From Priapulus caudatus (Eukaryota > Priapulida > Priapulimorpha > Priapulimorphida > Priapulidae), in contig NW_014578178.1 of assembly GCF_000485595.1 (NCBI RefSeq), forward strand, positions 43,709-99,524: a stretch of DNA of 55,816 nt, in the 5' to 3' direction. Position 1 is the stretch's first letter, and each line of letters begins with the position of its first letter. The notes under the pieces are model-generated. The model was not told where the DNA came from and searched no databases. It worked only from the letters and a program-made list of their open reading frames with translations. The position numbers and the translations under genes are program-made. This document shows, in pieces, positions 24,201 through 31,503 of this stretch.

Positions 24201-27200
24201 TTTTTTATGAATCGCAGTTGTGCGATGCAGCCCATGCGAGATGTAAAGGAAACATACATGTTTACAATTACTTTTATTCTCGGGCTGCTTTGCCCCGTCA
24301 ATGAAATGCCACGTTTAGCGCGGATTTTATTGACTTGTTAACACCAAAGCCAACGTGACTTTTAAACAATCCCCCCCCGTACATCAATCAATATGCCGCC
24401 CCAGGCACGTATACACAGCCATGCTGTGCTGGCACTGCACGCTGTCGGCGGGCTGCTTCTTCCGTCGCGCACCTTTGATAATATAAAGTTAGGATGTCGT
24501 GGTCGAGAGCGCGGATAGCCGCCCTTCACAATCGCTAGAACTGTATTTCATCAATGTTTGGATATATAACGTAAAGGGCCGGACACACCAGGCGATTGCA
24601 TCGGGCGATGGCATCGGCCGTTGGCATCGGAGTGAAAATCGCCTGGTGTGTCCACTCAATCGCCGCCGATTTCATCGCCGATGCCATCGGCCGATGCCAT
24701 CGCACAGATCAAAACGTTTTGATATTATCCGCCCAATGCCATCGGCCGATGCCATGCGCCGATGCAATCGCTGGTGTGTTCGCGACAGCGAAAAAAATAC
24801 ACGGGAGGCGGCGAGCGATTTCGCTCGCCGTCAGCTTTCAAAGCGCTCTGGTAACAACAATTACGAGAGCGAAAATTTTGGAAGATACGAGAAAAAATCG
24901 CTCCCGTGCCGCCGTCTGCGTTCGAAATTAGTTCTGACCCGGAGGCTCGAGCCCACCAAGTTTTTGCTCGGGGCACCATCTCTACGAAACTGCCGGTCCT
25001 CCTGACAGTGTTTTTATGACTGCATAACAATAATATTAAGTTTATATATCGCAGGGGTCATCGTGGGGAGTTGGGGCACGACCAGTGACACCTGACATGC
25101 ACGTAATCAAAGCTGTTAACTGAATTCATCACTTTTCAATCAGAAAGTGGACTGTTTTTATTCAGTTAGATATCTAGAAGCAATGTAAACTGTATATACT
25201 TAAAGATTCTAGGCACTTGTAACTTTGCGGATGTGCGGCAGCATTGATCTATGCATGGGGGTACCGTGGACTGGGGAGGAGAAAAACTAAAGTAAAACCT
25301 TACCCAGAAGCTCCCCCGACATTCCTAGAGATTGAAACATTATTTGACCAACTCTAATTGCGAGTTACATGTATGCTGTTTTAATGCCAATGGTTATCTT
25401 TATATATACTTGTTGACTCACCCTGCTAGTAAATAAGCGGACCACCAAATTTTGTGCAGGTCCTGCTGTCCACTAGATTTTCAGCCGAAATGCGGTGCCG
25501 GGCTCGACAAACCTGCTTGCCCGATGGCCCGGGGCAACCAAAATTCGCCCCGGGCAGGTAGCTTGAAATTGCACTTGCCTGTTCAGGCAAGCAAGTTTTT
25601 TTTATTGAATGGCTATAGACATAATGAGATTTTTCTGTTTCCACCCGTCCCTTGCATTGTTTTGCACATACATAAGCTGCCTTGCTGCGACGAGATTTGA
25701 ATGAAAAAAATAATGCGAATGAGACAATCAGTGCATGCAGTCAGACTTTGTACACAACATGCATACAGCAACATGTAAACCCGGCCTCCGTGATTTTGTC
25801 ACCATTATGAATGATTGTTGACCTCGTCGATTTCGCCAAAGCATAATCTTGACTTTCGTTTGTGAAACACGTTTACGATAATTAGACACATTTTCTGGCT
25901 TCTGAGACATTATTAAAGTCAGCGCATCAAAATTTTGAAAATTTGCTGTGTGAACAAAATCATGCTATGAAAAAGTAGCTCTGGCCAAGCCTAAAATAGC
26001 TCCCGTAAAAAAAATTACGAGAGCTCTTTTTTTCATACAAAATCAAAAAAGAGCTCTCGTAAAAAAAGAAGTAATTTTTAGGCTGGTCCGCGACCGGCGA
26101 TAACATCGCCCGATTTTACAATTCATCAGCCAATCAGAGTTCATCAGCCAAGCGCACTGCGCGCGCAAGAATCGGGCGATGCCATCGCCCGATGCCATCG
26201 CCCGATGCAATCGCCTGGTGTGTCCGGCCCTTAAGGAACAAACATTTGATTAAAGTTTTAGACAATTATTTTTACTCGCCAACATGGGCGAGTCAGCTTT
26301 AGCTTCCACTCGCCAGGCCCGATATTATTTTCACTCGACATTGGCGAGCGGGCGAGTGCCAAGCTCGCACGCTGTTTAAACGCTGCCGGGCAGCGTACAG
26401 AATCGCTAGTGTGTCCTAGGCTTAAGCTAGCTGTGCCTGTCACAGGCCGACACGATAGCACGCCAAGCATGCACTGCGGTGTAAATTTGCACTGTGATTG
26501 TCTGAAAAAAATGCATATTTTGTATAGCACATTTGCTATGCAATTTTTTGGCTGGAAATTGTTCCCTGCAAATGTTGAAACGTCTGCTGGCTCGCAGTCG
26601 ATAACCTAAAAAGCTTAGACGGCGGATATAACACAAGATACCTAGCAAGGTTAATCAGGGAAATAACGCAAAGGGGTAGACTATTAGGTGTATAGATAGA
26701 AAGAGCGATATAGAAAAGGAGAGAGGTTTGAGACAGATTGGTTGGTACATGAGATCAAAACGCAGGAATGAGTGGAAAATAGTGAGGCAACAAAGAATGG
26801 GAACAAGAAGATAAGTGAAGGTAGATTGTGAGAGACAGACATCCAGACGGCGGGACGGACAGACAGTCGGGTAAACAAGCAAATGGATACACAAACTGCC
26901 AAGCAGGCAGACAGATGGATCAACAGACAGATAGACAGGCAGACATGAGGAAAGACAGACAGATAGACAGGCAGAAAAGTAGACAGATAAACAGAACAAT
27001 GAAATGCATAAAGTGAGTGTGTTAAGGAAAATAGTAATGCAAATTTGAAAAGTGGTTAGCATTAGAATTTAAAACTTACACTTTGTTGGGATTTCCAATT
27101 TTTGGGAGCAAATTTATTCACTTTCTTTTCCAAGTCAACAAAGTGGTACTCCTCCTCTAGAACACACAGAAATGTTTGTGACAACGGAATGTGTGAGGAA

Positions 27201-30200
27201 AATACAAAGCTACTTGCAACATATAATAGCCTGTATAATACAAAATATGAAATACTCCCCAAACATTTTACAGTGCAATGTTTTTTCATAATGAGGAATT
27301 TCTTACTAGCTGCCATGCCTTTCCATCTGCTGCGTTCAAACAGCTCTGAAGGATACTTTTGGCGTGTAGCAAAGTACTTACTAATTCAGAGTAAAGTGTA
27401 TATATATTCTACCAAGGCCAACGGCAGTATGCTGTACGCGTTTACTTGAAAAGTAACACTCATTAAGAGCGATTCACAACCTGCTTTGCTGAACGAACAA
27501 CTTGCGTGATTTGATGATGCAGACATGTCATTCTCATTGCCACAAAAATAATTCACTTGTAAACTGAAGCTTTACACATTCATCCTCTCCACCGATAGAA
27601 GACAGTGAAGACAGTCACACTGCCTTAATATATTTACATTTCTTTGCCGTGTTACACATTGTACCAGTTAATAACTCAAGATACACATATATATATATAA
27701 GATATGTTATTATAGCCAGAATCTATGTGTATGGCAATTCATGCATGTAGCACACGTGTTCATAAAGAACGTACGAGTAAATAACCCAGCAAGGATATTG
27801 CAAATTACGTATAACGTGACATTTATAGTTAATCTTCGTTTAATCATGCAGCATGTAACTTGGATTTTGTTTCCAAGCAAGAAATATAATTCTACAACAT
27901 GACCACAAAAGCACAGATCTCCTGTATGCACATAGCTCCTTACACAAAATGGATATGGCAGTCCCTCAAAGGCTTACCGTAACCTTGTGCACGACTAAGA
28001 GGTACGTTTGTTACCTGCAATGCGACATGAACATTTATTTTCCCTTGCTCAGTAAGTGATTAGGCCGCCAGCAATGAACTCTGTTGGGTGATGCATGCAG
28101 CCAGCAAAAGGCACATCTAGTTCTGAGCAATAGCGACTCCACGAGAAGCGCCAATAACGCACAGCATTCCAAAATGCGCAAGCAGCTCACAGTGAGAACT
28201 ATTTCAAGAACACCTTGAAACGTGTTAATCCGCGAGCTACTTTGCATTCGCATGTAATCTCTAACAAGTGCCGCATAGCGACAGCGCTCATCTAACGTCT
28301 ACTGCGGTGACTCTGTGGTGGAGTGGTGGGATTCTAGTAAACCCTGTTAGTCCCAAATGTGTTCACATACACGCCGAAACAGTGGAATGCACAGGGATAG
28401 TATCAGGAACCTTCTCAAAAGAATGTTCGTTGGGATCGTTATGAAAGTTGCCACGAGATGGCGCGTACGTTTAAGTGTCTTCAGATTAAAGATGGAAGCT
28501 CCCATCATATGTAGTAGCAACAACTATCTGCAAGACAGAATAGGTAAGCACTCATCCATTTACCTACGCAAGCCTACAGGCTGCGCAATAGAGAGCTGCC
28601 ACCTGCAACCAATTAAGGCAAAAACTCCACAGTACCACAACACATGCACTGGCAGTAGCCACTGGCAGTGGCATACGTTACATGTAACATACTGACACTA
28701 CAGAATGCCATATAAATTATACGATTTAAGGAGCATAAACCTTCTTTAACCAAATTTAGCTTTTGAAATTTCACTGTGACATTGTAGCCTCATACATCCA
28801 GGCATGTATAGATTCTACTAGCAAACCCGGCAGTCAAATTCTTTCTAACAGACAGTCAACAAATCCATGTTTAACCCTCCTCTTGAGGGTCAAAAGGTTA
28901 TCAGACACTTACTCTTCGCACGTCAGTGGAAAGCAGATTTCATGGTCCTTTCAATAAAGCCATAAAAATGATAGGTCACCGCTGAAACAAAAAAGTTTTC
29001 CAATCGCTCCGTCAGACCATGTCCTCAGAAAATGTCTAAAATCTGCCCTGTGCTCCATTGACCTTTGACCTGTGACCTCCAATTTCGGCACAGTGATGGC
29101 TTTTCCTACCATGATGCTATACACCAACTATCACGAGCCTAGGTCGAGCCGTTTAGATTTGTGCCGCAATTCTGCATTTCCTCCCTATACCTTAAGTTAA
29201 GGAGTGAATGTTCCCCCTTCTTTTACACCTCTTGACCTTTGACCTTTGACCCCCAGCTTCGACATCCCAACTCGTTTTGACGATCCCCCCCAACGACCCG
29301 AATATCGTGACCGTACGTCGAGCGGTTAAGATTTGTGCCCAACTGTTGACGGACGACCGGACGACCGGACGGACGGACGATCAAGCGATTCTACAAGCTG
29401 CATCTGACTATGTCAGATGAGCTAAAAATTATGTCAATGCAAGACATTCTCTGATGTTGAATGCATCGCTTTTTTGTGACTTCCAGGGTCAAACGTTCGT
29501 GCATAGTTAGTTGGCTAACAACTACTGTGACCTCTGGTATTGAGGGTACACCTACAAGCTCATAAATACAGCAGCATTATCTAGGGGTGTGTATGGGTAA
29601 TGACCATGCTTATACTAGGGTGGCACAGATAATAGCTGGGTTATTGCAAGAACATACGTGGCATGCTTTTTTCGTGGGTAAAACTGTTATATATATACTC
29701 AGCATGTTGTCTGTAAATAACATGCTATGCAGCAAGACATGTGGCCGAAATTGTGGAATCTTGAATGCTGCAAAAATAATGCAAAAAAGCATTTGCCTTG
29801 CCAATACCTTCCTATTTAGTTGCGACTAGTGCCTCCACCTACCCAATTCATTCTGCACCATAGCTAAAAAGGTGTGAACTTTTGCCATCGAGTCACTTTT
29901 TTCCCAGAATACTATAAAATATCTTGTGCTGTAAAATTTCTTATGAAACCACTTTATACATGCTTACCAACTATTTGCGCCAGCCCAAAAATGTCTAGAG
30001 AAGGGGACTTAAGTCCTAGCCAGAAACAGGCAGAGTCGTAGAGTGGCTTCAGTTTGGATTTTACCTGTAAAACCACATGAAAAAGTTTTCCGTACATATT
30101 AGGAATAAGGATCCCATCCGTCTTTGTAAATGGTTTCAATTTCAGGCCAAAATTGTCAAACTTGGGAAAAACGAAATCGATATTTGGTAGGCATACATGT

Positions 30201-30483
30201 GTCACTATTTACAAGAAACTTTACACACACCGTTATTTGGCAAAAGGTATATAGTCAAAATTGTCTATTAACAAATGAGGAAACTGAGCAGCGCTATGGA
30301 ACAGAGTAAAAAGTGAAAAGCAGTCGACACATCACTCTGCGTGCTTACCTCAGCTATGACGTATATTTGTTCATTCGTTAGCAGGGTCACTGCCACGTAT
30401 TTCTTCCCAGGAGGCAGAGGGGTCGTGCATGCTACCACCACCCCCGGGATTACTCCCCTTCCCGCCGGGGCGGACTCCCGCAT
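5306..30483 (-). CDS. FRMD6: FRMD6/Willin/Expanded-like FERM-domain protein, 12 coding exons (1,114 aa)
   Basis: Joining twelve minus-strand exons at consensus GT/AG sites gives one frame of 3,345 nt with all phases matching. Exons (start to end on minus): 30483-30349, 30064-29968, 27156-27080, 19427-19348, 18874-18688, 17672-17448, 16885-16817, 9997-9820, 9522-9301, 7930-7835, 7615-6561, 6229-5306. Residues about 27-105 form FERM F1, 115-240 F2 (the ALQADLGNF block sits at about 165-173), and 245-345 F3 (FLWPKIGKL, then KKKFEI and KLTYYTG). RESYIYSDDWDL and a Ser/Thr-rich TSGI segment follow F3, as in vertebrate FRMD6. The tail of about 750 residues carries PPSY (770-773) and PPPY (1024-1027). 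Known for the family: these proteins act at the apical membrane/cortex upstream of Hippo-Warts/LATS. Length is between human FRMD6 (about 620) and fly Expanded (about 1,430). Assignment rests on pattern recognition, not a database search; FRMD1/6 is preferred over other FRMDs because of the post-FERM segment. Confidence 0.88.
6561..7615 (-). CDS. FRMD6: FRMD6-like coding exon 11 (long tail exon with PPSY)
   Basis: This 1,055-nt exon covers residues 456-807, mostly low-complexity Ser/Pro/Gln sequence. It contains PPSY at 6663-6674, preceded by an acidic VVDLVYDE stretch, and an SLSPESSPHF Ser-Pro cluster that could be phosphorylated. The donor TCG|GTACGT is good. The acceptor (GATTGAAG at 7616) has a T-rich upstream tract but is not strong. 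Confidence 0.85.
7835..7930 (-). CDS. FRMD6: FRMD6-like coding exon 10 (tail)
   Basis: This 96-nt exon between CTATAG and GTGAGT encodes DLYEDEGATSQASADFSSER and a short remainder. It is acidic and Ser-rich and probably disordered. Phases 1/1 connect exons 9 and 11. Confidence 0.72.
7931..9300. other. Intron 9 of the FRMD6-like gene
   Basis: AT-rich intron of about 1.37 kb. I see no gene, tandem repeat or mobile element in it. Confidence 0.7.
9301..9522 (-). CDS. FRMD6: FRMD6-like coding exon 9 (post-FERM conserved segment)
   Basis: This 222-nt exon encodes RQNRESYIYSDDWDLALEQE and later a STASSNTTSGI stretch. Both elements occur in the same order right after FERM in vertebrate FRMD6, which is the main reason for choosing FRMD6/Expanded among FERM proteins. 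The GTATCT donor is weaker than the others. Confidence 0.85.
9820..9997 (-). CDS. FRMD6: FRMD6-like coding exon 8 (end of FERM)
   Basis: This 178-nt exon (TTTCTGCAG acceptor, GTAAGT donor) encodes KKKFEIRAEGWPESRKLTYY, then a helix ending HEIAKREKQGK. These are the last strands and the C-terminal helix of F3. An alternative GTAAAA donor 5 bp upstream would keep the same frame, but GTAAGT is the better site. Confidence 0.9.
10098..10382 (-). repeat. 3' LTR of decayed gypsy element
   Basis: Its outer parts match 16482-16776: GGGCT.TTGCCTCTAAACAC at one end and GTGTGACATTTATGAGATTG through GACTACACTACA at the other. The middle differs and contains two poly-C runs (10152-10164 and 10237-10248). 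Confidence 0.65.
10640..12830 (-). pseudogene. Ty3/gypsy pol remnant: RNase H to integrase
   Basis: Read on the minus strand from 12830 downward, fragments show an RNase H segment (ERAKHFHLYRYGSDF, then TDHK). Integrase core pieces follow: PWKEIAVDLSGLPP and DEYSRCPEVE before 12000, then TDNGRPFNGEEFS and LWPQ..NGEAEHF after about 11395. Together these cover the D, D and E regions of the DDE core. Many stops and frameshifts are present, and the core is split by an inserted repeat at about 11395-12015. Non-functional. Confidence 0.7.
11395..12015. repeat. Interspersed repeat with about 150-bp tandem units, inserted in integrase remnant
   Basis: Three successive units (about 11540, 11690 and 11845) share CACCTTCTCCCCAAGATGTG and CGCGCTAGGTCAATTAG, plus AAGGTCAA runs. 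The unit ends in (CGG)6, then GGACAGACATGAAACCATAG and a CG-rich hairpin. This looks like a SINE- or MITE-like dispersed element typical of marine invertebrates. Confidence 0.6.
12839..13213 (+). repeat. Left inverted repeat of the 3.0-kb unit
   Basis: Matches the reverse complement of 15489-15849 along its full length with scattered substitutions and small gaps. Confidence 0.8.
13434..15223 (-). pseudogene. PIN/FEN-nuclease-like plus CXC-cluster protein, frameshifted
   Basis: Three overlapping minus-strand frames (15223-14525, 14442-14095 with its upstream extension, 14153-13434) read as one protein of about 590 residues interrupted by frameshifts near 14530 and 14130. In order: an N-terminal helical part; AIVIDFMALVRKVPLKK; DEIHIVFDAYREDSIKNRER; EEADERMMFH; GDTDVFV; and LPALHALTGCDTTS. 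A C-terminal cluster of about ten Cys (CTCGKCSRKNGCPC...CCKYCKCKG) resembles Tesmin/TSO1 CXC motifs. The regularly spaced acidic motifs recall the FEN/PIN-domain nuclease active site (inference). This multigene family recurs in invertebrate genomes with no assigned function. The frameshifts may be true decay or sequence errors. Confidence 0.65.
15451..15849 (-). repeat. Right inverted repeat, itself MITE-like
   Basis: Bases 15489-15849 pair with the left repeat. Bases 15451-15486 are a direct copy of the left repeat's outer end (TATGCACATAATTTAGGAGA and on), so 15451-15849 alone has inverted ends of about 40 bp and may be a complete 400-bp MITE. Confidence 0.7.
16482..16776 (-). repeat. 5' LTR of decayed gypsy element
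   Basis: Partner of the repeat at 10098-10382, sharing both ends. Its centre contains a 40-bp perfect palindrome (16581-16620) missing from the other copy. Confidence 0.65.
16581..16620. repeat. 40-bp perfect palindrome in LTR
   Basis: Arms of 19 bp (CCATAGATATCATATAACA and its exact reverse complement) are separated by two bases. It is absent from the sister LTR, so it arose after insertion. Confidence 0.9.
16817..16885 (-). CDS. FRMD6: FRMD6-like coding exon 7 (F3, small exon)
   Basis: This 69-nt exon between TTTACAG and GTACAA encodes VEGGSTALLYSFLWPKIGKL plus HFE. The F.W..I.KL.F motif is diagnostic of FERM F3. It lies only about 40 bp from the LTR of the element in the adjacent intron. 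Confidence 0.85.
16886..17447. other. Intron 6 of the FRMD6-like gene
   Basis: About 560 bp of AT-rich sequence. No gene or recognisable repeat is seen. Confidence 0.7.
17448..17672 (-). CDS. FRMD6: FRMD6-like coding exon 6 (F2-F3)
   Basis: This 225-nt exon (TTCCCACAG acceptor, GTAAGA donor) covers residues 193-267. It includes the H-x-P-x-x-H segment, the EAQVQYI helix at the end of F2, and TLGSVLIGIHSCGIDVYK, the first strands of the F3 PH/PTB-like lobe. Phase 0 on both sides. Confidence 0.9.
17673..18687. other. Intron 5 of the FRMD6-like gene
   Basis: About 1 kb of ordinary intron sequence, with a short poly-C run near 18431. No gene is seen. Confidence 0.65.
18688..18874 (-). CDS. FRMD6: FRMD6-like coding exon 5 (F2 core)
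   Basis: This 187-nt exon (TTTCAG acceptor, GTGAGG donor) encodes DRISRYLYYLQLRRNLVF, then LRNEEQCYLLASYALQADLG and a block ending DPALYLPSW. This is the most conserved part of the FERM F2 acyl-CoA-binding-like lobe and is the strongest single piece of evidence for the FERM call. Confidence 0.92.
19348..19427 (-). CDS. FRMD6: FRMD6-like coding exon 4 (F1-F2 linker)
   Basis: This 80-nt exon between TGTTAG and GTACGT encodes GLDSNGKPTVVFYLQVQFYL and a few more residues. These correspond to the FRMD6 segment in which a GID/GLD loop leads into an aliphatic-aromatic strand. A stretch of about 10 residues present in vertebrate FRMD6 before this point is absent. It is too short to appear as an open frame of its own, but its phases (0 in, 2 out) fit both neighbours. 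Confidence 0.8.
19573..19852. mobile_element. MITE with CAGGGTTCTCCCCA inverted ends and CTGTC duplication
   Basis: Perfect 14-bp terminal inverted repeats (CAGGGTTCTCCCCA at 19573, TGGGGAGAACCCTG at 19839) are flanked on both sides by CTGTC (19568-19572 and 19853-19857). The interior consists of repeated AAACGGGGCGGAGGTAATTT and AAACGGGGGG units. CAGGG-type ends suggest the hAT superfamily, but the apparent 5-bp duplication is shorter than the usual 8. Non-coding. The 25-N assembly gap lies inside. Confidence 0.75.
19701..19725. other. 25-base assembly gap (N)
   Basis: Twenty-five N bases lie between two nearly identical copies of the MITE's internal repeat. The true number of repeat units here is therefore unknown. 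Confidence 0.99.
20848..21082 (+). repeat. Tandem array, CACAACACAAATGCAAACGC units
   Basis: About 11-12 units of 20 bp vary at a few positions (AAAT/AAAC, TCC/GCC/CATC). The reverse-complement array occurs at 22530-22880. Confidence 0.9.
21325..22330. repeat. GGAGAAGCTGGTGGAGAAGG-type array, switching strand near 21570
   Basis: Purine-rich units on the plus strand up to about 21560 change to pyrimidine-rich units (the same motif on the minus strand) from 21570 on, marking the centre of the inverted repeat. A further block of the same units lies at 22930-23340. Confidence 0.8.
22530..22880 (-). repeat. Tandem array, reverse complement of the array at 20848
   Basis: About 16 units of GCGTTTGCATTTGTGTTGTG with more indels than the left array. 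It forms the outer part of the right arm of the large inverted repeat. Confidence 0.88.
22930..24574. repeat. Intron 3 sequence with GA-rich repeat remnants and a dispersed repeat
   Basis: Bases 22930-23340 continue the GGAGAAGCTGG-type motif in both orientations. Bases 24365-24440 (poly-C, CGTACATCAATCAAT, GCACGTATACACAGCCATG) match 36795-36880, a second copy of a dispersed repeat. No gene is recognised. Confidence 0.5.
24575..26231. mobile_element. PIF/Harbinger-like non-autonomous element, TAA duplication
   Basis: Terminal inverted repeats of at least 40 bp start AGGGCCGGACACACCAGGCG and continue GATTGCATCGGGCGATGGCA. TAA occurs immediately outside on both sides (24572-24574 and 26232-26234), the 3-bp TWA duplication of PIF/Harbinger. 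Subterminal GATGGCATCGG units repeat at 24600-24780 and 26165-26210. The interior of about 1.2 kb encodes no transposase. It contains an inverted repeat around 25988-26083 with two GAGAGCTCTTTTTT-type arms. Confidence 0.72.
26232..27079. repeat. Intron 3 end with (GACAGACA)n microsatellite
   Basis: Bases 26826-26995 are a degenerate CAGA/GACA tetranucleotide tract. Bases 26275-26360 have repeated ACTCGCCA/GGGCGAGT motifs in both orientations. The long open frames here are repeat-driven. Confidence 0.6.
27080..27156 (-). CDS. FRMD6: FRMD6-like coding exon 3 (end of F1)
   Basis: This 77-nt exon (TTCTAG acceptor, GTAAGT donor) encodes EEYHFVDLEKKVNKFAPKNW. It matches the conserved end of F1, where the Lys/Tyr..P..W motif precedes the linker to F2. 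Phase 1 in, 0 out. Confidence 0.85.
27157..29967. other. Intron 2 of the FRMD6-like gene
   Basis: No gene is recognised in about 2.8 kb. It holds an (AT)n run near 27684-27700 and, at about 28975-29430, a copy of a dispersed repeat annotated separately. Confidence 0.6.
28975..29430 (+). repeat. Dispersed repeat with TGACCTTTGACC blocks, (GACG)n tract and terminal hairpin
   Basis: Two related sub-units (TGACCTTTGACC ... GGTCGAGC.GTT..AGATTTGTGC) are followed by a GACGGACGGACGATCAAG tract. An end hairpin (AGCTGCATCTGAC-TAT-GTCAGATGAGCT) and AAAAA tail complete it. The tract, hairpin and tail are the same arrangement as the repeats at 310-672 and 1320-1660, so it belongs to the same or a related family. 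Confidence 0.65.
29968..30064 (-). CDS. FRMD6: FRMD6-like coding exon 2 (F1)
   Basis: This 97-nt exon lies between TTTTACAG (acceptor) and GTAAGC (donor), phase 0 in and 1 out. It encodes VKSKLKPLYDSACFWLGL and LDIFGLAQIV, which follow the F1 helix and the FGL strand of FRMD6. Confidence 0.85.
30349..30483 (-). CDS. FRMD6: FRMD6-like coding exon 1 (start codon, F1 start)
   Basis: This exon encodes residues 1-45: a short Gly/Pro-rich leader, then KKYVAVTLLTNEQIYVIAE, the first strands of the FERM F1 ubiquitin-like lobe. The ATG at 30483 is preceded in frame by a TAG, so the start is well bounded. A TTCCACAG acceptor-like site at 30533-30540 suggests the exon extends upstream to 30532 as 5' UTR, with a further non-coding exon upstream. 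The donor is GAG|GTAAGC at 30348, phase 0. Confidence 0.8.
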
Positions 30484-30532
30484 TGTACTGCCCTACGACG
30501 GCTGCTGCATCTAGGATGGTGTCCTGTGATAG

Positions 30533-30870
30533 CTGTGGAACAAAAGAACAAGGTTTTAAATGGTAAAATTTATAAATATTTGAAAATATCATAGCTAAGA
30601 TATATTTATATTTTGGCAAGTATTTCAAAAAAATCTGTCCCTGGACATTATTCCTCACTGAATGTCCAGTATAACAGTAGAAGTAGAAGTCAGAACCAAA
30701 ACGCAATAATGTTGCTACATGGGTTAACATATTTGACATTTCCGCGCTCTGACAAGAAATGTTGATGCGATAGTGTCACGTGATTACCCATGCCTGACGC
30801 CACATTAGTTTTGGCCGGCCGCCGCAGCTAGCTGATCTTGTATTTATAATACGGTGTACAGTGTGCTTGT
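30533..30870 (-). promoter_or_regulatory. Possible promoter / 5' UTR region of the FRMD6-like gene
   Basis: Upstream of coding exon 1 is a stretch with locally raised GC and CpG and a CACGTG E-box (about 30776-30784), ending near a GC-rich GGCCGGCCGCCG block. It could be the promoter or first non-coding exon. The only support is position and composition. Confidence 0.25.
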
Positions 30871-30996
30871 TTAGCATGGAGATCAAGTGTGACAGTCAAG
30901 ATTTCAACATTGTTCACTGAAACATTTAGCTATCAATTTCAACTTCTTGCAAAGGTGTAAAATCAGCATCTAACAGGATTTGAGAGCAGTGATATA

Positions 30997-31501
30997 CAGT
31001 AAACACTCGCATAAAAGAACCCGTGATTTTCTGTTTCAGGCTGAAGTGGTTCTTATATATATGGTACATAGTGAGAAATCAGCTTGAAGTGGTTCTTAAA
31101 GAGGTTCTTAATTTGGGGGGGGGAGATATTGTGTACATTATCGTACTATACAATATTGTATAGTTTCAGAAAATATTCACACCATCCTCCCCCTCAATCC
31201 TCTGTATCGTCAAAATCTAGCCCCAACATTTACTGGAAAATGAAGCAAAATACCCCCTGGAAAATCCAATCCTCCTGTGAGGAGGTATTAATATTATCTG
31301 GAACTACATGTTGTTGGTTTCCAATGGTGTAGCACACATACTTGGATTGCCCCAGTTTGCTCTAATTTCGGTATTTTTTGTATATAAGAACCTGTTTAAT
31401 TTATCAGGCTGAAGAGGTTCTTATATAATAGGTGCTTAATTGGTCCAATTTCAGCCTGGAGGTTCTTAAAATTACGGGTTCTTTTATGCGGGTGTTTACT
31501 G
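30997..31501. mobile_element. Tc1/mariner-like MITE, TA duplication
   Basis: Inverted ends CAGTAAACAC.CGCATAAAAG followed by AACCCGT lie directly inside TA dinucleotides (30995-30996 and 31502-31503). CAGT ends plus TA duplication are typical of Tc1/mariner. The 505-bp interior repeats GGCTGAAG.GGTTCTTA motifs in both orientations and encodes no transposase. Confidence 0.82.
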
Positions 31502-31503
31502 TA

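Noticed and set aside
30371..30739. 122-codon minus-strand frame overlapping exon 1
   Set aside because: It reads exon 1 in another frame, runs through the intron-like AT-rich part and does not connect in phase with exon 2.
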